A stretch of DNA of 64,000 bases from Dorea sp. CAG:317 (GTDB lineage: Bacteria > Bacillota > Clostridia > Lachnospirales > Lachnospiraceae): NCBI GenBank assembly GCA_000433535.1, contig FR892666.1, forward strand, positions 61,722 to 125,721. The letters are read 5' to 3'. The notes below the pieces were generated by a model that did no database searches, was not told the origin of the DNA, and worked only from the letters and a program-made list of their open reading frames with translations. Positions within the stretch are counted from its first letter, which is position 1. Each line of letters starts with the position of its first letter. Positions 8,884-17,343 of the stretch are shown one piece after another. Made by a program: the position numbers and the translations under genes.

Positions 8884-8904
8884 CAGGGTTTATGTAAATT
8901 TTAT

Positions 8905-8984
8905 CATTTGGGACGTAGCATTTTGCAAAAATGCTACGTCCCAAATGATATTCCCCCTGTTCCAAAATGAAAAATGGGGTGTCC
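8905..8984 (-). repeat. REP-like unit, left flank of the RAYT gene
   Basis: The palindrome 8905-8947 has two perfect 20-base arms (CATTTGGGACGTAGCATTTT and its complement) around GCA. It is followed by a conserved tail ending in the 26-base repeat 8959-8984 (starts GTTCC, ends GGGGTGTCC). The same unit occurs inverted at 9820-9901 and in the same order at 13899-13985. Confidence 0.85.
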
Positions 8985-9008
8985 TTTTTGATTTTCCTTC
9001 TATATATA

Positions 9009-9770
9009 TTATATATTTATAACTTTCTCCTGTACTTTCGTACACAATTCTTTTGCTTTTTTTAGTGATATTTGCATTTCGTCTTTTATTTTGTAAATAT
9101 AAGCCAGCCTTATATCTTTTTCTTCAAATACTTGTGATAACACTGGCAAGTTATGCTTTGTTTGCAGACTTTTAGCATAATCAATCGCAAGTTCAACTCG
9201 CTGCGTCAGCATTTCTTCAGATATATCTAAAAAGACTTTTGTTTCTCTTTCTTTATGAAATTCTTCGAAACTTTTAGCATCAGGAAATGTCTTTTTATAC
9301 ATAAGCAACGCTTTTTCATGAATAACAATTGCCGTATTCGACCTATATTCATTGACACTGCTATATTTATATTTGGACAAATTGTTGACCATACCCGCTT
9401 TCACAGGATTTAAGTGAATATATCTTAAACACATCCAGAAATATTTTTCATTTTCAATACATTCGCTGGCGAATCGATTTTGAAACACATGACCATTTCG
9501 CTGATGTTTAAAATTATAATATAACGCATATTCTGATAAAACAGCTGCCATAAATCTTGATAAAAACTGAATTTCTGATCGGATAATAAAATGAGCATGA
9601 TTAGACATAATACTATAACTATAGATTTCCACCTTGAAGAGCTCAAGGTGTTTTAGAATAATTTTAATTAAATAGCTTTTTTCACGCTGTTGGTTAAAAA
9701 TCCTTTCCTTATTAATACCTTTAACCATAACGTGATACATTCCTGTACTGCTTTCCTGCCGTCTTTTCAT
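9009..9770 (-). CDS. REP-associated tyrosine transposase (RAYT, Y1/IS200-like)
   Basis: This 253-residue protein has the Y1_Tnp/TnpA_REP fold. The HUH motif is in SYSIMSNHAHFII (His58, His60), and the likely catalytic tyrosine is Tyr117 in LRYIHLNPVKAG, the hallmark block of RAYTs. Family members cut and join single-stranded DNA at REP palindromes and are usually domesticated as one copy per genome. The flanking inverted palindromes and the related palindromes elsewhere in the window fit such a role. The C-terminal ~100 residues look like a helical DNA-binding extension (LTQRVELAIDYAKSLQ). The gene appears intact. Confidence 0.88.
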   Translation of the reverse strand: MKRRQESSTGMYHVMVKGINKERIFNQQREKSYLIKIILKHLELFKVEIYSYSIMSNHAHFIIRSEIQFLSRFMAAVLSEYALYYNFKHQRNGHVFQNRFASECIENEKYFWMCLRYIHLNPVKAGMVNNLSKYKYSSVNEYRSNTAIVIHEKALLMYKKTFPDAKSFEEFHKERETKVFLDISEEMLTQRVELAIDYAKSLQTKHNLPVLSQVFEEKDIRLAYIYKIKDEMQISLKKAKELCTKVQEKVINI

Positions 9771-9819
9771 CGATAACTATGTCCCCTTCCTAATTAAGTA
9801 CAGGTCGAAAATCAATTTA

Positions 9820-9901
9820 GGACACCCCATTTTTCATCTTGGAACATAGCAATTGTTAATTTGGGACGTAGCATTTTGCAAAAATGCTACGTCCCAAATT
9901 A
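9820..9901 (+). repeat. REP-like unit, right flank of the RAYT gene
   Basis: The 26-base repeat 9820-9845 (GGACACCCC...GGAAC) leads into a palindrome at 9857-9901 with perfect 21-base arms around GCA. The last base touches the kbl stop codon, so the hairpin could also act as the kbl 3' end. Confidence 0.85.
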
Positions 9902-11095
9902 TTATTTCATTTCTTCTCTTACTTCTTTGAAGCATTTAACGATGAAATCAATATCTTCTTTTGTATGGCTTGCGCACACTTGTGTACGAATTCTTGCTTT
10001 TCCCTTTGGAACTACCGGGTAAGAGAATGCTACCACATATACTCCTTTTTCCATCATGCGTTTTGCAAATTCTGCTGCTGTTTTCTCATCATAAAGCATA
10101 ACAGGTACGCATGGATGTGTTCCCGGAATGATATCAAAGCCATTATCTGCCAGTTCTTTACGGTAGTATGCTGTCACTTCTTCCAGATGGTCACGAAGTT
10201 CTGTGCTTTCATCCAGCATATCAAATAATTCGATACTTGCTCCTGCGATTGCCGGTGCCAAAGAGTTAGAGAACAGATACGGGCGGCTTCTCTGACGGAG
10301 AAGATCGATAATTTCTTTGCGTCCGGAAGTATATCCGCCGGATGCTCCGCCAAGTGCTTTTCCAAGTGTTCCGGTAATAATATCCACACGTCCCTGCACT
10401 CCACAGTATTCCGGTGTTCCACGTCCGGTCTTTCCTACGAATCCGACTGCATGGCTGTCATCCACCATAACGAGCGCATTGTATTTATCAGCCAGATCAC
10501 ATACACCCTGAAGGTTACAGATAATTCCATCCATGGAAAATACACCATCTGTTGCGATCAATTTGATTCTCGCTCCGGCTTCATCAGCTTCTTTTAATTT
10601 TGCTTCCAGATCTTCCATGTCGTTGTTTTTATAACGGAAACGTTTTGCTTTACAGAGACGCACACCATCAATAATAGAAGCATGGTTCAATTCATCACTG
10701 ATTACAGCGTCTTCTGCTGTAAGTATTGTCTCAAACAATCCTCCATTTGCATCGAAGCAGGAAGAGTAAAGAATTGTGTCATCCGTTCCAAGAAAATCTG
10801 AAATCTTCTTCTCTAATTTTTTGTGAATGTCCTGTGTTCCGCAAATGAAACGAACAGATGCAACACCATATCCCTTTTCATCATAAGTTCTTTTTGCAGC
10901 TTCGATCAAACGCGGATTATCCCCAAGTCCGAGATAGTTGTTTGCACACATACACAGAAGTTCTCTTCCGTCTTCCATTTTCACACGCGCTCCCTGCGGT
11001 GATACAAATGGTGCTTCTCCCTTAAACAGTCCGGCCTCTTTAATGCCTTCTACTTCTTTTGTGTAAATGTCCAAAATATCATTTTTACGTGCCAT
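9902..11095 (-). CDS. kbl: 2-amino-3-ketobutyrate CoA ligase (glycine C-acetyltransferase)
   Basis: This PLP enzyme cleaves 2-amino-3-ketobutyrate with CoA to glycine and acetyl-CoA, the second step of threonine breakdown. The 397 residues are the family length. The PLP lysine is Lys246 in TGTLGKALGG, with DDSHAVGFVGKTGRG just upstream. It follows tdh by 82 bases in the same direction, so the two form the threonine-to-glycine pathway operon. The oxoamine synthase family also includes BioF, but the tdh neighbour supports Kbl. Confidence 0.95.
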   Translation of the reverse strand: MARKNDILDIYTKEVEGIKEAGLFKGEAPFVSPQGARVKMEDGRELLCMCANNYLGLGDNPRLIEAAKRTYDEKGYGVASVRFICGTQDIHKKLEKKISDFLGTDDTILYSSCFDANGGLFETILTAEDAVISDELNHASIIDGVRLCKAKRFRYKNNDMEDLEAKLKEADEAGARIKLIATDGVFSMDGIICNLQGVCDLADKYNALVMVDDSHAVGFVGKTGRGTPEYCGVQGRVDIITGTLGKALGGASGGYTSGRKEIIDLLRQRSRPYLFSNSLAPAIAGASIELFDMLDESTELRDHLEEVTAYYRKELADNGFDIIPGTHPCVPVMLYDEKTAAEFAKRMMEKGVYVVAFSYPVVPKGKARIRTQVCASHTKEDIDFIVKCFKEVREEMK

Positions 11096-11177
11096 TGTTT
11101 TAATTCTTCCTTTCCATATTAAATATGATACTTAACAATCTTCCTGACTGCCTCTGTCTTTGACATCCTTTTACTCT

Positions 11178-12239
11178 TTAGTCATTCACATGTGCCCAGT
11201 CAAGAATTACTTTTCCAGATTCTCCGGAAATCATTGCTTCAAATCCCTTTTCGTAATCCTTAATGTCAAAATGATGAGTGATAATCGGAGAAATATCCAG
11301 TCCTGCCTGAAGCATTGTAGACATCTTATACCATGTATCCCACACCTTTCTTCCATAAATGCCGCGGAGATTTAATCCATTAAAGATCACTGTTTCAAGA
11401 TCTACTTTTGCATCTGTTCTCTGAAGTCCAAGAAGTGCAATATTTCCACCATGCTTCATGTTATGGATCATATCATGAAGACCTGCCTGTGAACCTGACA
11501 TTTCAAGACCTACATCAAAGCCTTCTGTCATTCCGATTTCTTTCATTACGTCCTTCAGATTCTCTTTTCCCAGATTTACCGCTCTCGTTGCACCAAGTTT
11601 CATAGCAAGATCCAGACGATACTGGTTAAAATCTGTAATTACAACATGTCTTGCTCCTGAGAATTTCGCAATTGCTGCCGCCATGATTCCAATCGGTCCT
11701 GCACCGGCTACCAGCACATCCTCACCAAGCATATCGTAAGAAAGCGCTGTATGTGTAGCATTTCCAAATGGATCAAAAATCGCATACATCTCTTCCGGAA
11801 TGTTCGGATTACATGGCCATACGTTTGAAGATGGGATTACAAGATACTCTGCAAACGCACCATTTCTATTAACACCAACACCTTTCGCATCTTTACAATT
11901 TTCCTTGTGTCCTTCCAGACAGTTTCTACATTTTCCACAAGTAATATGACCTTCACCAGATACAAGATCGCCAATCTTAAAGCCTTTTACACCGGGTCCA
12001 ACCTCTACAATTTCACCAACATACTCATGTCCTGCCGTAAGTCCGATCGGGATTGTGTGCTGCGCCCAATCATTCCACTGGTAAATGTGTACATCTGTTC
12101 CGCAGATGGCTGTCTTGTGAATCTTGATCTTGACATCATTCGACCCCACTTCTGGAATCGGAATCCTCTTCATCCACAAACCTTCCTCAGGTTTTTCTTT
12201 TACAAGTGCCCACATCAATCCATCGTTTCTTTCACTCAC
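11178..12239 (-). CDS. tdh: L-threonine 3-dehydrogenase (zinc, MDR family)
   Basis: It oxidises threonine to 2-amino-3-ketobutyrate with NAD+. The 353 residues show the catalytic zinc site (Cys46, His71, Glu72 in GHEYVGEIVEVG), the structural zinc cysteines CGKCRNC and C115, and the Rossmann motif VAGAGPIGIMAA. The GTG start follows GGGAGG by nine bases, and a clear promoter lies upstream. The partner gene kbl is next. Other MDR dehydrogenases look alike; the kbl linkage decides the call. Confidence 0.93.
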   Translation of the reverse strand: MSERNDGLMWALVKEKPEEGLWMKRIPIPEVGSNDVKIKIHKTAICGTDVHIYQWNDWAQHTIPIGLTAGHEYVGEIVEVGPGVKGFKIGDLVSGEGHITCGKCRNCLEGHKENCKDAKGVGVNRNGAFAEYLVIPSSNVWPCNPNIPEEMYAIFDPFGNATHTALSYDMLGEDVLVAGAGPIGIMAAAIAKFSGARHVVITDFNQYRLDLAMKLGATRAVNLGKENLKDVMKEIGMTEGFDVGLEMSGSQAGLHDMIHNMKHGGNIALLGLQRTDAKVDLETVIFNGLNLRGIYGRKVWDTWYKMSTMLQAGLDISPIITHHFDIKDYEKGFEAMISGESGKVILDWAHVND

Positions 12240-12294
12240 TTTATTAGACCTCCCGTTTCTATCGTCTCCCCGGACGATTTATTTTATCAATATA

Positions 12295-12323
12295 ATTATA
12301 ACACTCATTTATAGCATGTACAA
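12295..12323 (-). promoter_or_regulatory. Promoter of tdh-kbl
   Basis: TTGTAC and TATAAT on the minus strand, 17 bases apart, about 55 bases upstream of the tdh GTG. Confidence 0.65.
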
Positions 12324-12406
12324 CTTTTTTTTATTATGTTTTTGTCAGTTTTGACATTTTTTTCACATTCCAAAATCATTTTTATAGCACTTTTTACATA
12401 TTTTTA

Positions 12407-12435
12407 TAGACAAATTTATCATTTTTATTTATAAT
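12407..12435 (+). promoter_or_regulatory. Promoter of sstT
   Basis: TAGACA and TATAAT, 17 bases apart. Transcription would start near 12442, leaving a leader of ~115-150 bases before the symporter gene. Confidence 0.6.
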
Positions 12436-12450
12436 TAGGTTGTTACTTGT

Positions 12451-12508
12451 TGATACGTTTGTGCGGAAAGTGTTCGGATAGTTCCTCTTCCGGCTCTTAA
12501 ACGTATCA
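12451..12508 (+). other. Leader stem in the sstT 5' UTR
   Basis: TGATACGTTT and AAACGTATCA pair perfectly across ~38 bases that contain a weaker inner pairing (CGGAAAG with CTTCCG). It lies at the very 5' end of the predicted sstT transcript. No U-tract follows. It resembles no riboswitch I recognise; it could stabilise the mRNA or be a protein or RNA target. The rest of the 12240-12555 gap is AT-rich promoter DNA. Confidence 0.4.
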
Positions 12509-12555
12509 TCTGCATTATCACAATCGGGGGACAAATCTATAGAGAAAGAGAGGTA

Positions 12556-13839
12556 GTGGATATATTTCGACAATATATCTGCAAAATCAACATGAAAAAA
12601 GTTTTTGAAAAATGGAACAGTATCAGTCTAGTTCTTAGAATTTTATGCGGACTGATCATTGGTATCATCCTGGGACTTGCCATTCCTAAGGCAACTGTGA
12701 TCATCATTTTTGGTGATTTGTTTGTTGGCGCCTTAAAGGCAATTGCCCCACTTCTGGTATTCTTCCTTGTTATGAGCGCACTTGCTCACATGGGCGAAGG
12801 TCAGAAGACAAACATGGGCTTCATTGTTATGCTGTATATGCTTGGCAATCTGTTCTCAGCACTTGTATCCGTTGTCGCATGTAAACTGTTCCCAGTCACC
12901 CTTACACTCGCAGAAGCAGCCGGAGGCGATATGGCTCCTCCTAGCGGTGTCGGTGAGGTCTTAAAGAATCTGCTCTTAAATGTTGTATCCAATCCAGTAG
13001 GTTCTATCGTAAACGCTAACTATATCGGTATTCTTGCATGGGCTTGTATTTTCGGTATCGCATTAAAAGGCGCTTCCGCATCAACAAAGAAAATGCTAGA
13101 TGATTTCTCTGACGCAATCTCTACCGGAGTTAAATGGGTCATCAGTTTTGCTCCATTTGGTATCATGGGTCTGATCTTCAATGTTATTTCCACCTCCGGA
13201 TTAGAGGCATTGTTATCCTATGGAAGACTGATTCTTGTATTAGTAGGAAGTATGGCATTTGTAGCATTGATCATGAACCCGATTATTGTGTTCCTCTGCA
13301 TCAGAAAAAACCCATACCCGCTCGTATTCAAATGTCTGGCAAAGAGTTTCATCACTGCATTCTTTACACGTAGTTCCGCTGCTAACATCCCTGTTAATAT
13401 GGAACTTTGTGAAGAACTCGGTTTAGACGAAGAACAGTATTCTATCTCCATTCCACTCGGTGCAACGATCAACATGGCCGGAGCTGCCATTACAATCTCT
13501 GTTATGGCATTATCCGCAGCTTATACTGTTGGAATCGATGTAGACTTTGGAACAGCGCTTGTACTTTGTGTACTTGCAGCACTCAGTGCAGCCGGTGCTT
13601 CCGGTGTTGCCGGTGGTTCACTCCTTCTCATTCCAATGGCTTGTGGATTATTCGGAATTCCATCTGAAATTGCAATGCAGGTTGTAGGTGTAGGTTTCAT
13701 TATCGGCGTAATTCAGGATTCCTGCGAAACAGGTCTCAATTCTTCTACAGACGTTCTCTTTACAGCAGCTGCTGAATTAAGAGACAGAAGATTACACCCG
13801 GAATATTACGCAAATAAAAAAGAAGCTAAAGCTGAATAA
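12556..13839 (+). CDS. sstT: Serine/threonine:Na+ symporter SstT
   Basis: This inner-membrane carrier of the dicarboxylate/amino acid:cation family (DAACS) takes up serine and threonine with sodium. The 427 residues contain about eight helices plus the two re-entrant loops, with the family motifs FFTRSSAANIPVNM and GATINMAGAAITI. The neighbouring threonine catabolic genes fit the substrate. The GTG at 12556 follows GAGAGG closely; an ATG at 12592 (MKKVFEKWNSISLVLR) matches the usual family start but has no ribosome site. Confidence 0.92.
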   Translation: MDIFRQYICKINMKKVFEKWNSISLVLRILCGLIIGIILGLAIPKATVIIIFGDLFVGALKAIAPLLVFFLVMSALAHMGEGQKTNMGFIVMLYMLGNLFSALVSVVACKLFPVTLTLAEAAGGDMAPPSGVGEVLKNLLLNVVSNPVGSIVNANYIGILAWACIFGIALKGASASTKKMLDDFSDAISTGVKWVISFAPFGIMGLIFNVISTSGLEALLSYGRLILVLVGSMAFVALIMNPIIVFLCIRKNPYPLVFKCLAKSFITAFFTRSSAANIPVNMELCEELGLDEEQYSISIPLGATINMAGAAITISVMALSAAYTVGIDVDFGTALVLCVLAALSAAGASGVAGGSLLLIPMACGLFGIPSEIAMQVVGVGFIIGVIQDSCETGLNSSTDVLFTAAAELRDRRLHPEYYANKKEAKAE

Positions 13840-13859
13840 GCTGAATATCAATATACATA

Positions 13860-13897
13860 AAACAGGCATCCGATTCATATCAGATGCCTGTTTTTTT
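13860..13897 (+). terminator. Terminator of sstT
   Basis: AACAGGCATC and GATGCCTGTT form a 10-bp stem followed by seven Ts. Confidence 0.92.
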
Positions 13898-13898
13898 C

Positions 13899-13985
13899 AA
13901 TTTGGGACACCCCTCTTTTCAATTTAGGGCAGGGGGAAATGCAATTTGGGACGTAGCCTTTTGCAAAAAGGCTACGTCCCAAATT
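13899..13985 (+). repeat. REP-like unit between sstT and glyQS
   Basis: The tail (GGGACACCCC, then AGGGCAGGGGGAA) and palindrome 13943-13985 (20-base arms, AATTTGGGACGTAGCCTTTT, loop GCA) match the RAYT flanks. The stem carries a compensated change: A-to-C in one arm and T-to-G in the other keep the pairing. It lies 15 bases from the glyQS stop. Confidence 0.85.
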
Positions 13986-14000
13986 AACGTCCCAGATTAA

Positions 14001-15392
14001 TTACCACTCAAACTTTTTAGCAAAGTAAGTATCAAGTTCATCAATTTTAACTCTTTCTTGTTCCATTGTATCACGGTCACGGATTGTTACTGCCTGGTCT
14101 TCTTCTGATTCGAAGTCGTATGTCACACAGAATGGTGTTCCGATCTCATCCTGACGGCGGTAACGTTTACCGATGTTTCCTCTCTCGTCGAATTCACAAT
14201 TGTATTTCTTGCTTAATTGTGCATATACTTTTTCTGCACCTTCACTCAGTTTTTTGGAGAGTGGAAGAATACCGATCTTAATCGGTGCAAGTGCAGGATG
14301 GAAACGAAGTACCGTTCTTACATCTCCGCCTTCCAGTTCTTCTTCATCATAAGCACTGCAAAGGAATGCGAGCACCATACGGTCTGCGCCAAGTGATGGC
14401 TCAATAACGTAAGGGATATATTTAATCTTCTTCTCGTCATCAAAATAAGTCATATCCTGCTTAGATACGTTCTGATGCTGCGTCAGGTCAAAGTCTGTTC
14501 TGTCTGCAATTCCCCACAGTTCTCCCCAACCAAACGGGAATAAGAATTCGATATCTGTTGTCGCCTTACTGTAGTGGCTTAATTCTTCCGGTGAGTGATC
14601 GCGGTAACGCATCTCTTCCTCTTTAATTCCAAGAGTCTCTAACCAGCCAAGGCAGAACTTCTTCCAATATGCATGCCATTCAAGATCTGTATCCGGCTCA
14701 CAGAAGAATTCCATTTCCATCTGTTCAAATTCTCTTGTACGGAACGTAAAGTTACCCGGCGTGATCTCATTTCTGAAAGATTTACCGATCTGGCAAATAC
14801 CAAACGGAAGTTTCTTTCTTGATGTACGCTGTACATTTTTGAAGTTTACGAAAATTCCCTGTGCTGTTTCAGGACGAAGGTATACAACATTTTTAGCATC
14901 TTCTGTAACACCCTGAAATGTTTTAAACATTAAGTTAAATTCACGAATCTCTGTGAAATTATGCTTTCCACATGTCGGACATGGAATGTTATGCTCTGCG
15001 ATATATGCTTCCATCTGTTCGTGACTCCACCCATCAATGCTGTCACCGATATCCAGACCATTTTCATGAGCAAAGTCTTCAATCATCTTATCTGCGCGAA
15101 AACGTTCGTGACACTCTTTACAGTCCATCAACGGATCACTGAATCCGCCAATGTGTCCGCTGGCTACCCATGTCTGTGGGTTCATCAGGATTGCACAGTC
15201 AACACCTACATTATACGGAGACTCCTGTACAAACTTCTGCCACCATGCTTTCTTAACATTATTCTTAAGTTCTACTCCCAAGTTACCATAATCCCATGTA
15301 TTTGCAAGCCCACCGTAAATCTCAGATCCCGGATATACAAATCCTCTTGATTTTGCCAACGCTACGATCTTATCCATAGTTTTTTCTACCAT
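14001..15392 (-). CDS. glyQS: Glycyl-tRNA synthetase, alpha2 type
   Basis: It charges tRNA-Gly with glycine. The ~463 residues are a class II synthetase: motif 2 in FRNEITPGNFTFRTREFEQMEMEFF, motif 3 near PSLGADRMVLAFL, and a C-terminal anticodon-binding domain (ALAPIKIGILPLSKK). I place the start at ATG 15392, seven bases after AGGAG; an in-frame GTG upstream is inside that ribosome site. recO ends 85 bases upstream across an AT-rich gap. I see no T-box here. Confidence 0.96.
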   Translation of the reverse strand: MVEKTMDKIVALAKSRGFVYPGSEIYGGLANTWDYGNLGVELKNNVKKAWWQKFVQESPYNVGVDCAILMNPQTWVASGHIGGFSDPLMDCKECHERFRADKMIEDFAHENGLDIGDSIDGWSHEQMEAYIAEHNIPCPTCGKHNFTEIREFNLMFKTFQGVTEDAKNVVYLRPETAQGIFVNFKNVQRTSRKKLPFGICQIGKSFRNEITPGNFTFRTREFEQMEMEFFCEPDTDLEWHAYWKKFCLGWLETLGIKEEEMRYRDHSPEELSHYSKATTDIEFLFPFGWGELWGIADRTDFDLTQHQNVSKQDMTYFDDEKKIKYIPYVIEPSLGADRMVLAFLCSAYDEEELEGGDVRTVLRFHPALAPIKIGILPLSKKLSEGAEKVYAQLSKKYNCEFDERGNIGKRYRRQDEIGTPFCVTYDFESEEDQAVTIRDRDTMEQERVKIDELDTYFAKKFEW

Positions 15393-15476
15393 ACCTCTTC
15401 TCCTCACCTTCTATAAATATTTCCTATAATATAATAATAAATAATTATACCTTATAAATACACTTATTTTCAAGAC

Positions 15477-16220
15477 TTATTGTGTAATTGTTTCCAGTAT
15501 TTCCAAAGATTTAAACTGTTTTCCCAAATATTCTTTGAGATAAGCTGTCACAATCTCGCTTAATTGCTGAAGCACCTCTTCTTTTACGAGGAAATTATAA
15601 AGCTTCTCTACCGGAGAAGATACAATATACTGCAATGTATACAGCGTGGATGGATGCAAGGGAGTTCCGTCCGTTATATGATTCATACATTTTCCGCAGA
15701 CGAGCCCGCCCTTCCTTACACTGAATACAGCACTTTTTTCTCTTTCCCCGCAACAGATACATTCGAAAACCTGAGGACCTTCACCGTTGATACAGAGCAT
15801 TTTTAATTCATATATGTATCGGATCAGCCGATCCGGAAGTCTGGGATTGGTCAGTGCCCTGAGTGTCTGATAAAGAAGTTTCAACATCATCGTTTCATCA
15901 TTTGCCTCTCTGGCATAGTAATTTGCAAGATCCAGAAAATAAAAGCCATAATAAGCTCCTTCAATATCTGTACGCAATTCTTCGAAATAATTTGAAATAG
16001 AGGCCGACACCAATGTATACGATGTCCGCCCCTCGTAAACGGTAAATGTTCCGAAGGAAAAAGGATTGGTTGCTCCGACCAGAGCACTGTTTGGGCGTCT
16101 TGCCCCTCTTGCAAAAGCCGCAATCTTTCCACGTTCCTTACTTAAGATTACCACTCGTCTGTCATTTTCACCAATAGCGGTCTGTGAAAGCACCATCCCG
16201 GTTACTACGATCTGATTCAC
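15477..16220 (-). CDS. recO: DNA repair protein RecO
   Basis: RecO loads RecA with RecR and anneals SSB-coated strands. The N-terminal OB fold (NQIVVTGMVLSQTAIGENDRRVVILSKERGKIAAFARGAR, shown in part) is followed by a helical domain and a zinc-finger CxxC...CxxC (CICCGE and CGKC). I place the start at GTG 16220, five bases after GAGAGGA, giving 247 residues, the family size. A longer in-frame extension covers the overlapping small ORF and is not RecO-like. Its neighbour era is a frequent partner in Firmicutes. Confidence 0.93.
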   Translation of the reverse strand: MNQIVVTGMVLSQTAIGENDRRVVILSKERGKIAAFARGARRPNSALVGATNPFSFGTFTVYEGRTSYTLVSASISNYFEELRTDIEGAYYGFYFLDLANYYAREANDETMMLKLLYQTLRALTNPRLPDRLIRYIYELKMLCINGEGPQVFECICCGEREKSAVFSVRKGGLVCGKCMNHITDGTPLHPSTLYTLQYIVSSPVEKLYNFLVKEEVLQQLSEIVTAYLKEYLGKQFKSLEILETITQ

Positions 16221-16338
16221 AAGTTTCCTCTCTTTCGCGTTTTTCCATAATTTCTGCACAGATTTCAATTCCTTTATAATAAAGGTAATCTTCAATCTTT
16301 CCTGTCTCCAAAAAACGATTCCAATAGATTTCTTCCAT
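16168..16338 (-). CDS. Small conserved-looking protein overlapping recO (56 aa)
   Basis: An ATG at 16338 follows GAGGTGATGAC and opens a 56-residue frame beginning MEEIYWNRFLETGKIEDYLY. It is acidic and tyrosine-rich at first, then has an EKRERE helix. It lies between era and recO and overlaps the first 53 bases of recO in another frame. Small proteins of this kind (YqzL-like) are known between era and recO in Firmicutes; I give that likeness as recollection. The length after ETCE may be fortuitous. Function unknown; it probably couples recO translation. Confidence 0.6.
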   Translation of the reverse strand: MEEIYWNRFLETGKIEDYLYYKGIEICAEIMEKREREETCESDRSNRDGAFTDRYW

Positions 16339-16391
16339 GTCATCACCTCATCCTATGTTCTGTTCTTAGGTTCTCCCATGGAAGATGTTTT

Positions 16392-17288
16392 TTATTCCTC
16401 TTCTCGATATCCAAAATTTTTCATCAGAAATTCACTGTCCCGCCAATCCTTCTTCACTTTGACCCAAAGCTTCAGATTTACCTTGCATTCCAGCATTCTC
16501 TCTATTTCAAATCTTGCGGTACTGCCAATTTTTTTCAACATATTTCCTTGTTTTCCAATAATTATCCCCTTGTGGGAATCTCGCTCACAGATTATTGTTG
16601 CATCTATATGCATCACTTTATTTCTCATTTTCATCTGATCAATTGCTACTGCGATTCCGTGTGGAATCTCCTCATTTAAACTGTGCAGTGCCTTTTCACG
16701 GATAATTTCCGCTACAATCTGACGTTCCGGCTGATCTGTAACCGTATCTTCATCATAGAACTGTGGTCCGTACGGAAGATATTTCATAATTACTTTTAAC
16801 AATTCTTCTGTGTTATTACCATTTCTCGCAGAAACCGGAACAATTTCCGCAAACTCATACAAATCCTTATAAGCGGAAATAGATGCAAGAACCTCTTCGG
16901 GCTTCACACTGTCGATTTTGTTAATAACAAGAATGACCGGCGTCTGCACTTTTTTAAGCTGGCTTGCAATGTGCTGCTCTCCCGCTCCGATAAATGTTGT
17001 CGGCTCAACCAGCCACATGACCACGTCCACCTCATTGAGCGTGCGCTCCGCGACATTGACCATGTATTCTCCAAGCTTATTTTTAGCCTTATGTATACCC
17101 GGAGTATCCACAAATACAACTTGCCCCTCTTCCGTTGTAAGTACCGTCTGAATACGGTTTCTTGTTGTCTGCGGTTTATTTGATGTAATTGCAATCTTCT
17201 GTCCGATCAAATAATTCATCAACGTTGATTTCCCCACGTTCGGACGACCGATCAATGTCACAAACCCTGATTTATAATCCTTATTCAT
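16392..17288 (-). CDS. era: GTPase Era
   Basis: Era is a GTPase that binds 16S rRNA during 30S assembly. G1 is GRPNVGKS, G3 DTPGIH and G4 NKID; the C-terminal KH domain contains GIIIGKQGNMLKKIG. I place the start at ATG 17288 after AAGGAGG, giving 298 residues, the family length. A long REP-like palindrome lies just upstream. Confidence 0.96.
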   Translation of the reverse strand: MNKDYKSGFVTLIGRPNVGKSTLMNYLIGQKIAITSNKPQTTRNRIQTVLTTEEGQVVFVDTPGIHKAKNKLGEYMVNVAERTLNEVDVVMWLVEPTTFIGAGEQHIASQLKKVQTPVILVINKIDSVKPEEVLASISAYKDLYEFAEIVPVSARNGNNTEELLKVIMKYLPYGPQFYDEDTVTDQPERQIVAEIIREKALHSLNEEIPHGIAVAIDQMKMRNKVMHIDATIICERDSHKGIIIGKQGNMLKKIGSTARFEIERMLECKVNLKLWVKVKKDWRDSEFLMKNFGYREEE

Positions 17289-17307
17289 ATGTCCTCCTTG
17301 TTCATTT

Positions 17308-17340
17308 GGGACGTAGCATTTTTGCAAAATGCTACGTCCC
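17308..17340. repeat. REP-like palindrome between era and the M16 protease gene
   Basis: Perfect 15-base arms (GGGACGTAGCATTTT) around TGC, same family as the RAYT flanks but without the GGGGTGTCC tail. It ends four bases from the stop codon of the upstream protease gene and may define its mRNA 3' end. Confidence 0.8.
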
Positions 17341-17343
17341 CCG

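Larger units (their letters stand above)
8905..9901. mobile_element. RAYT element (REPtron-like) with inverted REP units
   Basis: A single Y1 transposase gene is bracketed by two copies of the REP-like unit facing each other. Inner 26-base repeats at 8959-8984 and 9820-9845 are inverted copies with one mismatch; outside them lie the long palindromes. I see no direct target repeat, consistent with the Y1/HUH single-strand mechanism. The element sits between the hrcA promoter and the kbl stop codon. Confidence 0.75.

Noticed and set aside
15393..15476. Possible T-box upstream of glyQS
   Set aside because: The gap is only about 85 bases of AT-rich DNA and lacks the GGTACCAC core.
16221..16346. 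Upstream extension of RecO
   Set aside because: RecO proteins start at NQIVVTG; the extension is another frame of the small ORF.
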